Below are positions 1-6,489 of a stretch of 10,815 nucleotides of DNA, piece after piece. A program made the position numbers and the translations under genes. How positions within the stretch are numbered: the stretch's first letter is position 1; each line of letters starts with the position of its first letter. The notes under the pieces are model-generated. The model worked only from the letters and a program-made list of their open reading frames with translations, was not told where the DNA came from and made no database searches. Location of the stretch: the NCBI GenBank assembly GCA_964548905.1, contig CAZJTL010000182.1, positions 1 to 10,815 on the forward strand. The letters are read 5' to 3'. The stretch is from CAZJTL01 sp964548905 (GTDB lineage: Bacteria; Cyanobacteriota; Cyanobacteriia; Cyanobacteriales; Xenococcaceae).

Positions 1-50
1 CGATTTGGGCTAAATTATGGCGATCGTTAGCTACTTTTGCAAGAGGTCTA
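1..50. repeat. 50-bp inverted repeat, left copy (probable IS end)
   Basis: This sequence is an exact reverse complement of 10766-10815, and identity stops right after it (TTCTT inward here, ATGTA inward at the other end). Read outward from the window it begins TAGACCTCTTGCAAAAGTAG, which from memory resembles the ends of IS5-type cyanobacterial insertion sequences; that family call is not certain. The tip faces inward, so the element body would lie outside the window. No transposase is visible here. It may also simply be where an assembly contig stops at a repeat. Confidence 0.75.
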
Positions 51-91
51 TTCTTACTTTAGGGAGATTCGATGCGCGATTTAACTAAAAT

Positions 92-120
92 CTGACAGAG
101 TATTTATATGATTATGATAA
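92..120 (+). promoter_or_regulatory. Weak candidate promoter for the glutathione S-transferase gene
   Basis: CTGACA (92-97) resembles a -35 box. TATGAT (113-118, spacer 15) or TGATAA (115-120, spacer 17) could serve as a -10 box. A start site near 126 would leave a leader of about 35 bases. This is pattern matching in an AT-rich stretch only. No clear Shine-Dalgarno sequence precedes the ATG at 162. Confidence 0.25.
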
Positions 121-161
121 AGATCTAATCAATACCGAACTCACAGAAATCTTCAAGCGTC

Positions 162-1364
162 ATGACCGTTTCCCCACTTAGTTGGCAAGAACTCGAAACC
201 CTCACAGACTTTCAATTAGACTACGTTAATGGCGCTACTAACGCCCAATCTCGTTTGCGTCTTTTTGGTCATCAGGAATCTGAAGTGCGGGTGACACTCT
301 ATCGTGACAACCATGCCTGGTGTCCCTATTGTCAAAAAGTCTGGCTCTGGTTAGAAGAAAAACAAATTCCCTACCGTATCGAAAAAGTTACCATGTTTTG
401 CTACGGACAAAAAGAGAGCTGGTACAAGCGCAAAGTTCCTTCAGGAATGCTACCTGCTCTCGAACTAGACGGTCGCCTCATTACTGAAAGCGACGATATT
501 TTGATTGCTCTAGAACGAGTTTTTGGTTGCTTGGGTTGGGATATGGAAGACCCGAAAGTTCTTCCCCTACGGCGACTGGAGCGATTGCTGTTTAGAGCTT
601 GGTGTAATTGGCTTTGCTATCCATTCAGTTCCCTGCGGGACGATCGCCAGAGACGGGAAAAATTTGTAGAAATAGTTGGTTTGGTCGAAGATGCTCTCTC
701 CAGCACGCCAGGAGCTTATTTTCTAGAGGAATTTAGCACTGTTGATGTCATTTTTACTCCCTACGTCGAACGCATGAATGCTAGTCTTTACTACTACAAA
801 GGCTACTCGATGAGGGAGGAAAACCCCTACTTCAAGGACTGGTTTGCGGCGATGGAAAGTCGATCGACTTATCGCGGTACTCAAAGTGATTTTCATACCC
901 ACGTCCACGATTTACCACCACAGATGGGTGGCTGTTATGAAAATGGTGAGCCGCAAATGTTAATCAATAAGGTAAAAGTGAACAATGGACCCTGGTTTGG
1001 ACTGCCCGATGTGACCTATTTAGAACCAGAAAGTTCTCGTGCTGAAGCTCTACAACGAGTGCTGAAACACCGTGCCAATATTATTCGTGTCAATCCTGCG
1101 GACGATCGCTCGATCGATGAAGCTTTACGCTGTGCGCTAACTTCCATGATGACGGGTGAACCGTGTACACCTCCTCCTGACTCCGATCTAGCGCTAAGAT
1201 ACCTGCGCGATCGCGTCAGTGTGCCACGAGATATGTCTATTTACGCCGCTAAGCGACTGCGGACATCCCTAGAAGAAACTGCTGCTCTAGCAGGCGATCG
1301 CCAAAGCACACCAATTCCTACCAGCCATCGGCGAGATCAAGATCCAGCCAACTTTGCTAATTGA
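162..1364 (+). CDS. Glutathione S-transferase family protein (cyanobacterial, long form)
   Basis: This is a 400-residue soluble protein of the glutathione S-transferase superfamily, expected to use glutathione for conjugation, thiol transfer or peroxide defence; the substrate cannot be read from sequence. The thioredoxin-fold domain covers about residues 43-120. It has the active-site-like motif W53-C54-P55-Y56-C57, the cis-proline segment P93-S-G-M-L-P98 and the glutathione gamma-glutamyl contact E109-S110. The all-helical C-terminal domain follows from about 130 and contains the N-capping box S192-T-V-D195 typical of GSTs. The chain then runs about 150 residues beyond a normal 200-250-residue GST. 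That extra part includes a conserved-looking VPRDMSIYAAKRLR stretch (353-366) to which I cannot assign a role. The two-cysteine CPYC motif is glutaredoxin-like, so thiol-disulfide chemistry is possible. The ATG at 162 is the first in frame. The stop lies at the edge of the neighbouring IS200/IS605-type element, so the last residues may differ from the ancestral protein. Confidence 0.88.
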   Translation: MTVSPLSWQELETLTDFQLDYVNGATNAQSRLRLFGHQESEVRVTLYRDNHAWCPYCQKVWLWLEEKQIPYRIEKVTMFCYGQKESWYKRKVPSGMLPALELDGRLITESDDILIALERVFGCLGWDMEDPKVLPLRRLERLLFRAWCNWLCYPFSSLRDDRQRREKFVEIVGLVEDALSSTPGAYFLEEFSTVDVIFTPYVERMNASLYYYKGYSMREENPYFKDWFAAMESRSTYRGTQSDFHTHVHDLPPQMGGCYENGEPQMLINKVKVNNGPWFGLPDVTYLEPESSRAEALQRVLKHRANIIRVNPADDRSIDEALRCALTSMMTGEPCTPPPDSDLALRYLRDRVSVPRDMSIYAAKRLRTSLEETAALAGDRQSTPIPTSHRRDQDPANFAN

Positions 1365-1424
1365 CATCCTCCCACCGCTAAATCCTCCTTCCGTCGGACT
1401 ATAGCGGGGGATTCCCAAACATCA
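1365..1424 (-). repeat. Right-end hairpin of the IS200/IS605 element (possible omega RNA 3' end)
   Basis: CCGCTA at 1375-1380 pairs with TAGCGG at 1402-1407. The stem can extend through CCC at 1371-1373 and the adjoining G run with one unpaired A. A small TCCG-T-CGGA hairpin lies inside the loop. This follows the tnpB stop at 1425 on the minus strand, where right ends of this family fold for TnpA recognition. In TnpB systems studied elsewhere the guide (omega) RNA ends at this boundary, with the guide read from flanking DNA. By that rule the guide here would match the end of the glutathione S-transferase gene. Transcription is inferred. Confidence 0.5.
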
Positions 1425-2545
1425 CTATTTGGGTTTCTGTTTCTTTCCATTACTGGTTTTTCGCAACTGCCCTTTAGAGCTATGTCTATCAGGTCTTATG
1501 TTCGCTCCACAGACTGTAACTGCGAGTCCCGCAGCCAAAATGTTATGCGCCGCGTTAATATCTCGGTCGTGAGTAGTCGCACAATTAGGACATTTCCACT
1601 CTCGGACACTAAGCGGCAACTTATCAATTACAAAATCGCACTTTCCACACTTTTTACTCGATGGGAAAAAGCGATCTATTTTTACCAGTTCCCGACCATA
1701 CCACTGGCATTTGTATTCAAGCTGGCGAACCAATTCACCCCATCCCGCATCGCTGATGTTCCGAGAAAGGGAACGATTCTTGACCATGTTTCTGACAGCC
1801 AAATCCTCAACTGCTATTACTTGGTTTTCGTGTACCAGTTGAGTAGTCAGTTTGTGCAGAAAATCTTTTCTAGAATCCTTAATCCGAGCTTGAATTTTAG
1901 CTACGGTAAGTCTTGCTTTTTCTCTATTCAATGTTTGGGATTGGTAATTTTAATCCCGTCGCTAGTAGTAACCAGACTAGTCAAACCTGCATCCAAGCCA
2001 ATATTTTTAGTATTTGGTTGCAAAGGTTTAACTGTTGGGTCATCAACCAAAAAAGAAACGTACCATCTACCATTCGGTTCGAGCTTAACCGTTACAGTAG
2101 AAGGATTGCAAGGTTCGGAAAAATATCTGCTCCAGACTATATTCAGAGGTTCAGAGCATTTAGCCAGCCACAACTTCCCATCTTTCCACTTGAAAGCAGA
2201 ACGGGTAAACTCAGCACTGCCTCCATTCCTTTTCTTCTTGAAGTTGGGATATTTGGCTCTTTTTGCCCAAAAGTTTTCAAACGCCTTACCCAAGTGGCGA
2301 AGCGTTTGCTGGAGAGGGACACAACTAACCTCGTTGAGGAAAGAAAGCTCTTCTTTTTTCTTCCATTCGGTCAACATCGACGAAGTTTCGTTATACCCGA
2401 CTCTTTCTTGTCGTTGATACCATCCCTCGGTTCTAACAGCAAGAGCTTTGTTGTAAACCAAGCGAACACACCCCATCGTCCTACGCAAGAGACTTTCTTG
2501 CTCGGTAGTTGGGTAAAACCTATATTTATAGGCGCGTTCAGTCAT
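1425..2545 (-). pseudogene. tnpB: Broken tnpB (RNA-guided endonuclease TnpB), internal deletion with frameshift
   Basis: Two minus-strand reading frames together make one TnpB. The N-terminal part (2545-1928, 205 residues) starts MTERAYKYRFYPT and ends just after the first RuvC motif NIGLDAGL (Asp185) and the segment SDGIKITNPKH. The C-terminal part (1931-1425, about 168 residues) resumes at NREKARL in the other frame. It carries RuvC-II AVEDL (Glu42 of that frame), a CxxC...CxxC zinc finger (C95, C98, C114, C117) and RuvC-III HDRDINAAHN. The Lys/Arg-rich helix normally lying between NPK-H and N-R-x-K-A-R, about 20-25 residues in relatives I remember, is absent. The junction reads CAT-TGA in the first frame. 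So a small deletion not divisible by three both removed the helix and ended the frame. All nuclease motifs survive, which suggests a recent loss. An extended -10 box lies upstream. Confidence 0.85.
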
Positions 2546-2573
2546 TTACAATCTTCAACTCAACAACTTTCAC

Positions 2574-2582
2574 ATTATATCA
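2574..2582 (-). promoter_or_regulatory. Extended -10 promoter of tnpB
   Basis: The minus strand reads TGATATAAT, a perfect extended -10 box (TGn-TATAAT), about 30 bases before the tnpB ATG at 2545. No good -35 box is seen at the right spacing, which is usual for extended -10 promoters. The box lies in the loop of an imperfect inverted repeat (TTTCAC 2568-2573, GTGAAA 2591-2596). Confidence 0.45.
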
Positions 2583-2640
2583 TATTCAACGTGAAAAAAC
2601 TAAACCGCAAGTTAAATTTGCAGACTTCGGGGGTGTTGAA

Positions 2641-2804
2641 GAGGGGCTGGCTGGCGAATTTACTTCGCCAGTTTAAAAGCCCCGTCCCCTCTCAGTCTGC
2701 CCCGTTTCCTAAAGCGCGGATTCCGAGGTCTCCTCGGAATGCTGAGCGCTGTCCCGCCGCTAAATTATTGTTCGTCTGGACGACTCACTCAACTGTAGCG
2801 GGGG
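2641..2804. repeat. Three consecutive stem-loops at the left end of the IS200/IS605 element
   Basis: Three hairpins follow one another in non-coding DNA. First, CTGGCGAA (2651-2658) pairs with TTCGCCAG (2664-2671) around a 5-base loop. It lies inside alternative outer stems, GAGGGG (2641-2646) with CCCCTC (2686-2691), or GGGGCT (2643-2648) with AGCCCC (2678-2683). Second, ATTCCGAGG (2720-2728) pairs with CCTCGGAAT (2732-2740) around 3 bases, extended by AGCGC (2713-2717) with GCGCT (2746-2750). Third, CCGCTA (2757-2762) pairs with TAGCGG (2796-2801), with CGTC-TG-GACG (2773-2782) in the loop. The third has the same build as the hairpin at the other end of the element. The 305-base stretch 2546-2850 holds no gene apart from these structures and the tnpB promoter. 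Confidence 0.6.
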
Positions 2805-2850
2805 TCTCCACGGGAAGCAGATGACCTTGAGTAGCGATCGAATCACCTGT

Positions 2851-5800
2851 TTAATTTGATAAATGTAGCTGTGAACCCAAATTAGTTTTATAAACTTCGA
2901 TTCTAGTTTGAAAAGCTTCTTTGAATTGAGGCATATGAGTTACGGCGAGAATGCAAGAAAAATCAGCCGCGATCGCGTTGATAGCTGCAATTAATCGATC
3001 GCATCCTTCTGCATCTTGTGTACCGAAACCTTCATCGACGATGAGTATCTGTAAAGAAGTACCCGCACGCTGCGCCAATAATCTCGCCAGCGCTAAACGA
3101 ATGGAAAAGTTAATCCGAAATGCTTCTCCACCAGAATAGGTTTCGTAGGGACGAGTACCTCTAGCGTCGGCGATTAAAATATCGAGTGTATCGATTAATT
3201 TATTGGCGCTACTCCCTTTTCCCGATCGCTGAGTTAAAAACTGAACGTGTAATTGATTTCCCGTTAATCTGGCTAAGATTTGATTGGTTTCTGCTTCCAG
3301 CTGTGGTAGGACGTTTTCAATCATTAAGGCTTGAATTCCATTTTTGCCAAAAGCTTGGCTCAATTCTTGATAGACGATCGTTTTGCGGCGCACTTGTTTG
3401 AGTTGGATTTGAGTTTGTTGGTGTTGTGTTTCTAAAAGTTCAATTTGTTTGAGGAATTGCTCTAAACGTCCCTGTTGAGCGATCGCTTGGTCTAATTGCT
3501 GTCTTCTTTGCTGAATTTGTAATTCTTTTGCCTGAATTTCAAGGCGACTATCGCTAATGTTGGCTTGTTGGGTACTAAATTTTTCTAGTTGCTGTTTACT
3601 AGTATTTTTGTCGTGGATTTTTGCTTGCAGGAGTTGTTCTAATTCTTGAAAGCGCTGTTTTAGATGGGGATGTTGCTGTTGCGCTTGCTGTAATTCTTGA
3701 TATTTTAGCTGCCAAGATTGAGCAGTACGTAAATTAGCCAGCAAATTTTGATGATAGGTGCGATCGTAACCTAATTCAATAATATATCTCTCTAGCTGCT
3801 GTATCTGTTGTTTGAGTTGTGCGTTAGTATGAAGATGATTTATTTGAGCCTGTAAATTAGCAATTGCAGCTACTAATTCAGGTTTTTGTCTATCGATCGC
3901 TTCTTGGCGGCGTTTAGCATCTTCAATTTTCGCTTTTTTGATTTCTGCCCAACGAAAACTATCAACTCTATCTCTTGCTAAGGCGTGAGTTCGTTCGTCG
4001 TAGTTAAGCTGTTGGAGTTGCAGTTCCAGGGCTTTAAATTCTGATTGTAAATCTGCGGCATAGTTACCAATCGTTAGAGATTGTTCTAAACCAGTAATTT
4101 CTACTTTAATTTGTTGCAGTTGGTGGTTAATTTCGGCGGTAGCTTCTAATTGCGCTTCCAGTTGTCCTAATTGTTGTTGCAGGGAAGTATAAGGAGACAA
4201 TTCTCGATCGATTTGTTTGTATTCTGCTCTTAATACCTGTAATTCTCGCTCACTAACGGCTAATTGCTCTCTAATCAGCCAAAATTGCTGTTCGATCTCA
4301 TGATGTTGGCTTTGAGTTTTAAGAATGACGCGATCGCGATGCTTTTCGTCTAAGTCTTGTTCGCATAAAGGACAGGCTGCATCGGGAGTTTGCAACATTT
4401 GTAGCTTTTGTCGTAATTCTTCGATTTGTTGTTCGCAAGTACGCTGATTTTCTTGCAATCTCGTCTGAAAGTTTCTTTTTTCTAATCCTTTTTCTTCGAC
4501 TCGCTTTTGATAAATCTTTTTTTTATCTAACTCACCAATTTCTGCATTTACCGCGATCGCTGTTTGTTGCATTTGGGGTAATTGCGCTAATTGATGCGAA
4601 AATTGATGTTCTTGTGCTTTTAATTGCTCTAACTTAGCCGATAATCTCGCTTCTGCACGTTCTATGTCTGTTTGCAATTGCTGACGTTGTTTTAGTAGGG
4701 GTGAAACATTATGTTGCAGTCGATCCAATTCTTTGAGACGCTGACGATGAGAATAGAGTTTTTCTAGGGCAATTTCCACATCAGTTGCTTGGGAAATAAT
4801 TTGTTGTAGTTCTTGTTCTTGTTCTTGTAAAGTTTCTAGCTGGGTTTCTGCTTGTCTTAGTTGCAGGTTAAGTTCGTTAGCTTGTTGCAGTAATTTCTGT
4901 TCTAAGTCTAGTTTTTGTTGTTGTGCGTCGCGATCGGCTTGAAATTTCGCCGCAAAACTTTCTTCTTCCTGTTGCAATCTCTGTAATTCCTGATAACCAG
5001 CAGTAATTTCTGGTTGACGATCGCATAATTTTTCTATCTCTGTCAATTGACGATTAAGCACGTTGAGATCTTCAGACAGGCGATCGCAATCTTGAGTCAA
5101 ATTTTGATATTGTGTTTGTTGCCAAGTTAATTGTTGTTCCCACGCTTGTCTTTGATGCTCGATCGCTTGTAATTGTTCTAATTTTTGCGAATCTCGCTCT
5201 TGTTCTCGATGCAGTTGGTTTAATTGTGCGTCTAACGTCTTTTTATCTAGATCGATCGTTTCTTTTTGTGCTAATTGTTCGGCGATCGGTTGCAGACTTT
5301 GCTCCAATTGGTCTGCTTGTCCCTTATACTGCCTAGAGAAGTCTTTAGCTTTAGTGGCTAATTCTTCATATTGTTCTAACTTGAGCAAATCTGCCAAAAT
5401 TTGTTTGCGTTCGTTAGGACGGCGCAACATAAACTCGTCAGCACGTCCTTGGCGCAAATAGGCTGAATTAATAAAAGTGTCGTAATCTAGTTTTAAGCAG
5501 GAAACGATTTGCTGTTGAGTTGCTCTTACTCCTTTAGCTGTCAAAGTCCGAAAGTAACCAGACTCGTTTTGGACTTGAAATTCGAGGGAACTACTTTTTC
5601 CCCGTGATCGAGAACGAATCACTTTATAAACTAGATCTTTACAAATAAACTCAAAATCAACCCGCACATTGGTTGCACCTGCATGAATTACATCGTCTTC
5701 TGTTACAGTGCGGCTTTGTCCCCAAACTACCCAAGTAATTGCTTCGAGTAAAGAGGATTTACCAGCACCATTAGCACCACAAATACAGGCTGTATGCAAG

Positions 5801-5868
5801 CCACGAAAATCTAGATTGGCTTCGCGATAGCTGAGGAAATTTTTCAGGGTTAACTGTAGCGGAATCAT
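2851..5868 (-). CDS. sbcC: SbcC, Rad50-like exonuclease subunit (SMC-family ATPase)
   Basis: A 1005-residue protein with the full SbcC/Rad50 plan. With SbcD (Mre11-like nuclease) it forms a DNA-end-processing complex that opens hairpins and cuts long palindromes and protein-blocked ends. The N-terminal ATPase half begins MIPLQLTLKNFLSY and has Walker A G31-ANGAGKS-S39 and Q-loop Gln140 (YLRQGRADEF). Residues about 165-830 are Gln/Leu/Glu-rich coiled coil. It is broken near its middle by the zinc hook C499-P-L-C502, which joins two molecules through one zinc ion. The C-terminal half has the ABC signature YSGGE (911-915), Walker B ILIVDE (941-946) and the switch His978 (AVTHMPQ). Length and order match the family, so the gene looks intact. 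The ATG is set by the conserved N terminus, although the purine-rich GGAG ends only one base before it. No sbcD lies in the window, so the partner is elsewhere. The 3' end abuts the IS200/IS605 element. Confidence 0.95.
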   Translation of the reverse strand: MIPLQLTLKNFLSYREANLDFRGLHTACICGANGAGKSSLLEAITWVVWGQSRTVTEDDVIHAGATNVRVDFEFICKDLVYKVIRSRSRGKSSSLEFQVQNESGYFRTLTAKGVRATQQQIVSCLKLDYDTFINSAYLRQGRADEFMLRRPNERKQILADLLKLEQYEELATKAKDFSRQYKGQADQLEQSLQPIAEQLAQKETIDLDKKTLDAQLNQLHREQERDSQKLEQLQAIEHQRQAWEQQLTWQQTQYQNLTQDCDRLSEDLNVLNRQLTEIEKLCDRQPEITAGYQELQRLQQEEESFAAKFQADRDAQQQKLDLEQKLLQQANELNLQLRQAETQLETLQEQEQELQQIISQATDVEIALEKLYSHRQRLKELDRLQHNVSPLLKQRQQLQTDIERAEARLSAKLEQLKAQEHQFSHQLAQLPQMQQTAIAVNAEIGELDKKKIYQKRVEEKGLEKRNFQTRLQENQRTCEQQIEELRQKLQMLQTPDAACPLCEQDLDEKHRDRVILKTQSQHHEIEQQFWLIREQLAVSERELQVLRAEYKQIDRELSPYTSLQQQLGQLEAQLEATAEINHQLQQIKVEITGLEQSLTIGNYAADLQSEFKALELQLQQLNYDERTHALARDRVDSFRWAEIKKAKIEDAKRRQEAIDRQKPELVAAIANLQAQINHLHTNAQLKQQIQQLERYIIELGYDRTYHQNLLANLRTAQSWQLKYQELQQAQQQHPHLKQRFQELEQLLQAKIHDKNTSKQQLEKFSTQQANISDSRLEIQAKELQIQQRRQQLDQAIAQQGRLEQFLKQIELLETQHQQTQIQLKQVRRKTIVYQELSQAFGKNGIQALMIENVLPQLEAETNQILARLTGNQLHVQFLTQRSGKGSSANKLIDTLDILIADARGTRPYETYSGGEAFRINFSIRLALARLLAQRAGTSLQILIVDEGFGTQDAEGCDRLIAAINAIAADFSCILAVTHMPQFKEAFQTRIEVYKTNLGSQLHLSN

Positions 5869-6034
5869 TCTCCAGCAAAGTGTAGTGGGTTAAAAATTAA
5901 ATCCAAACTAAAAGCAATTTTAGATTGATTTTTAGTAGTTAAGTTTTTATTTAATCAATATCTATTTACTTTACAGCAATTTTCCTTTGAATAAAGTACA
6001 TTTCCATGTTGATCGAGCTTTTTCTAGATGGCGA

Positions 6035-6062
6035 TCGACAATCGACAATTGATAAATATAAT
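6035..6062 (+). promoter_or_regulatory. Candidate sigma-70-type promoter in the spacer
   Basis: TCGACA (6035-6040) and a perfect TATAAT (6057-6062) are separated by 16 bases on the plus strand. Transcription would begin near 6069, about 420 bases before the psbA-variant start, giving a long leader or a separate small RNA. The region is very AT-rich, so a chance match is quite possible. Confidence 0.3.
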
Positions 6063-6361
6063 ACAAAAAGTTAATGATTAGACGATTTGAACTTTAAATG
6101 TTGAATTTTTTGAGCAAAGTAAGTATTAAGTTTTATTTAATATGTTTTACATTAATTAATGTTTCTCTTTAAAAATTGATGTTTGCATCGTTCCGATTAT
6201 GACTAAATTGCAAATTGCGATCGCTTAGTATCATTTTTAAATAAGAACTAGGTTTGCTAGTAATTAAATTAATTTAGTTTTTATGTTAAGTAAATTTTTT
6301 CTTAGAATAAAGTAATAAAGCAAAAAAAGTATTCGATCCACCAAGTAAAACATTGAGATAG

Positions 6362-6405
6362 CAAATGCCAAACTAAAAAACTTAGCTAGAGATAAATGGC
6401 ATTTG
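6362..6405. promoter_or_regulatory. Inverted repeat upstream of the psbA variant (possible operator)
   Basis: CAAATGCCA (6362-6370) and TGGCATTTG (6397-6405) form a perfect 9-base inverted repeat with a 26-base gap. The overlapping pair GCCAAA (6367-6372) and TTTGGC (6402-6407) offers a second register. A possible -10 box, TATAGT (6414-6419), lies just downstream. This fits either a dimeric regulator site or a hairpin. The regulator is not identified. Confidence 0.35.
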
Positions 6406-6489
6406 GCTCAAACTATAGTCTGATTCAATATCTTTATTGCTTGGCGGAATTTTATGAGAACATTTTTTCTAACAGGGGTTATGTCGATT

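Larger units (their letters stand above)
1361..2825 (-). mobile_element. Degenerate IS200/IS605-type element with tnpB only (IS1341-like)
   Basis: A broken tnpB on the minus strand is flanked by hairpin-forming ends rather than terminal inverted repeats, as in IS200/IS605 elements. There is no tnpA (Y1 transposase), so movement would need a TnpA supplied elsewhere. The right end of the element, downstream of tnpB, is on the left here. On the minus strand it finishes GGTGGGAGGATGTCAA at about 1361, after a CCGCTA/TAGCGG hairpin. The left end of the element lies at about 2641-2825 and holds three stem-loops, one a close relative of the right-end hairpin. The 1361 boundary is fairly well supported by the conserved-looking end. 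The 2825 boundary is approximate because these elements make no target duplication. The element sits between the glutathione S-transferase gene and sbcC. Confidence 0.7.
5869..6453. other. AT-rich intergenic region between divergent sbcC and the psbA variant
   Basis: No credible coding frame is found in these 585 bases on either strand. The stretch must hold promoters for two divergent genes. It contains a TCGACA/TATAAT promoter-like pair (6035-6062), a perfect 14-base palindrome ACATTAATTAATGT (6149-6162), a 9-base inverted repeat (6362-6405), a 7-base inverted repeat ATTGATT/AATCAAT (5924-5930, 5953-5959) and one HIP1 octamer near 6218. The length is generous for two promoters, so a small RNA or a long leader could be present; none is recognised. 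Confidence 0.6.

Noticed and set aside
1482..2824. Two long overlapping plus-strand open frames (1482-2417 and 1913-2824).
   Set aside because: They lie antisense to the tnpB halves and the hairpin-rich end. Their translations show no recognisable domain, while the minus strand gives clear TnpB motifs.
3400..5340. Repetitive Gln/Leu/Glu-coding sequence as a tandem repeat or low-complexity insert.
   Set aside because: It is the expected coiled coil of SbcC on both sides of the zinc hook, without regular DNA repeat units.
6149..6162. Perfect 14-base palindrome ACATTAATTAATGT as an operator.
   Set aside because: It is made almost only of A and T in a very AT-rich spacer, so chance is likely, and it is not placed near a clear promoter.
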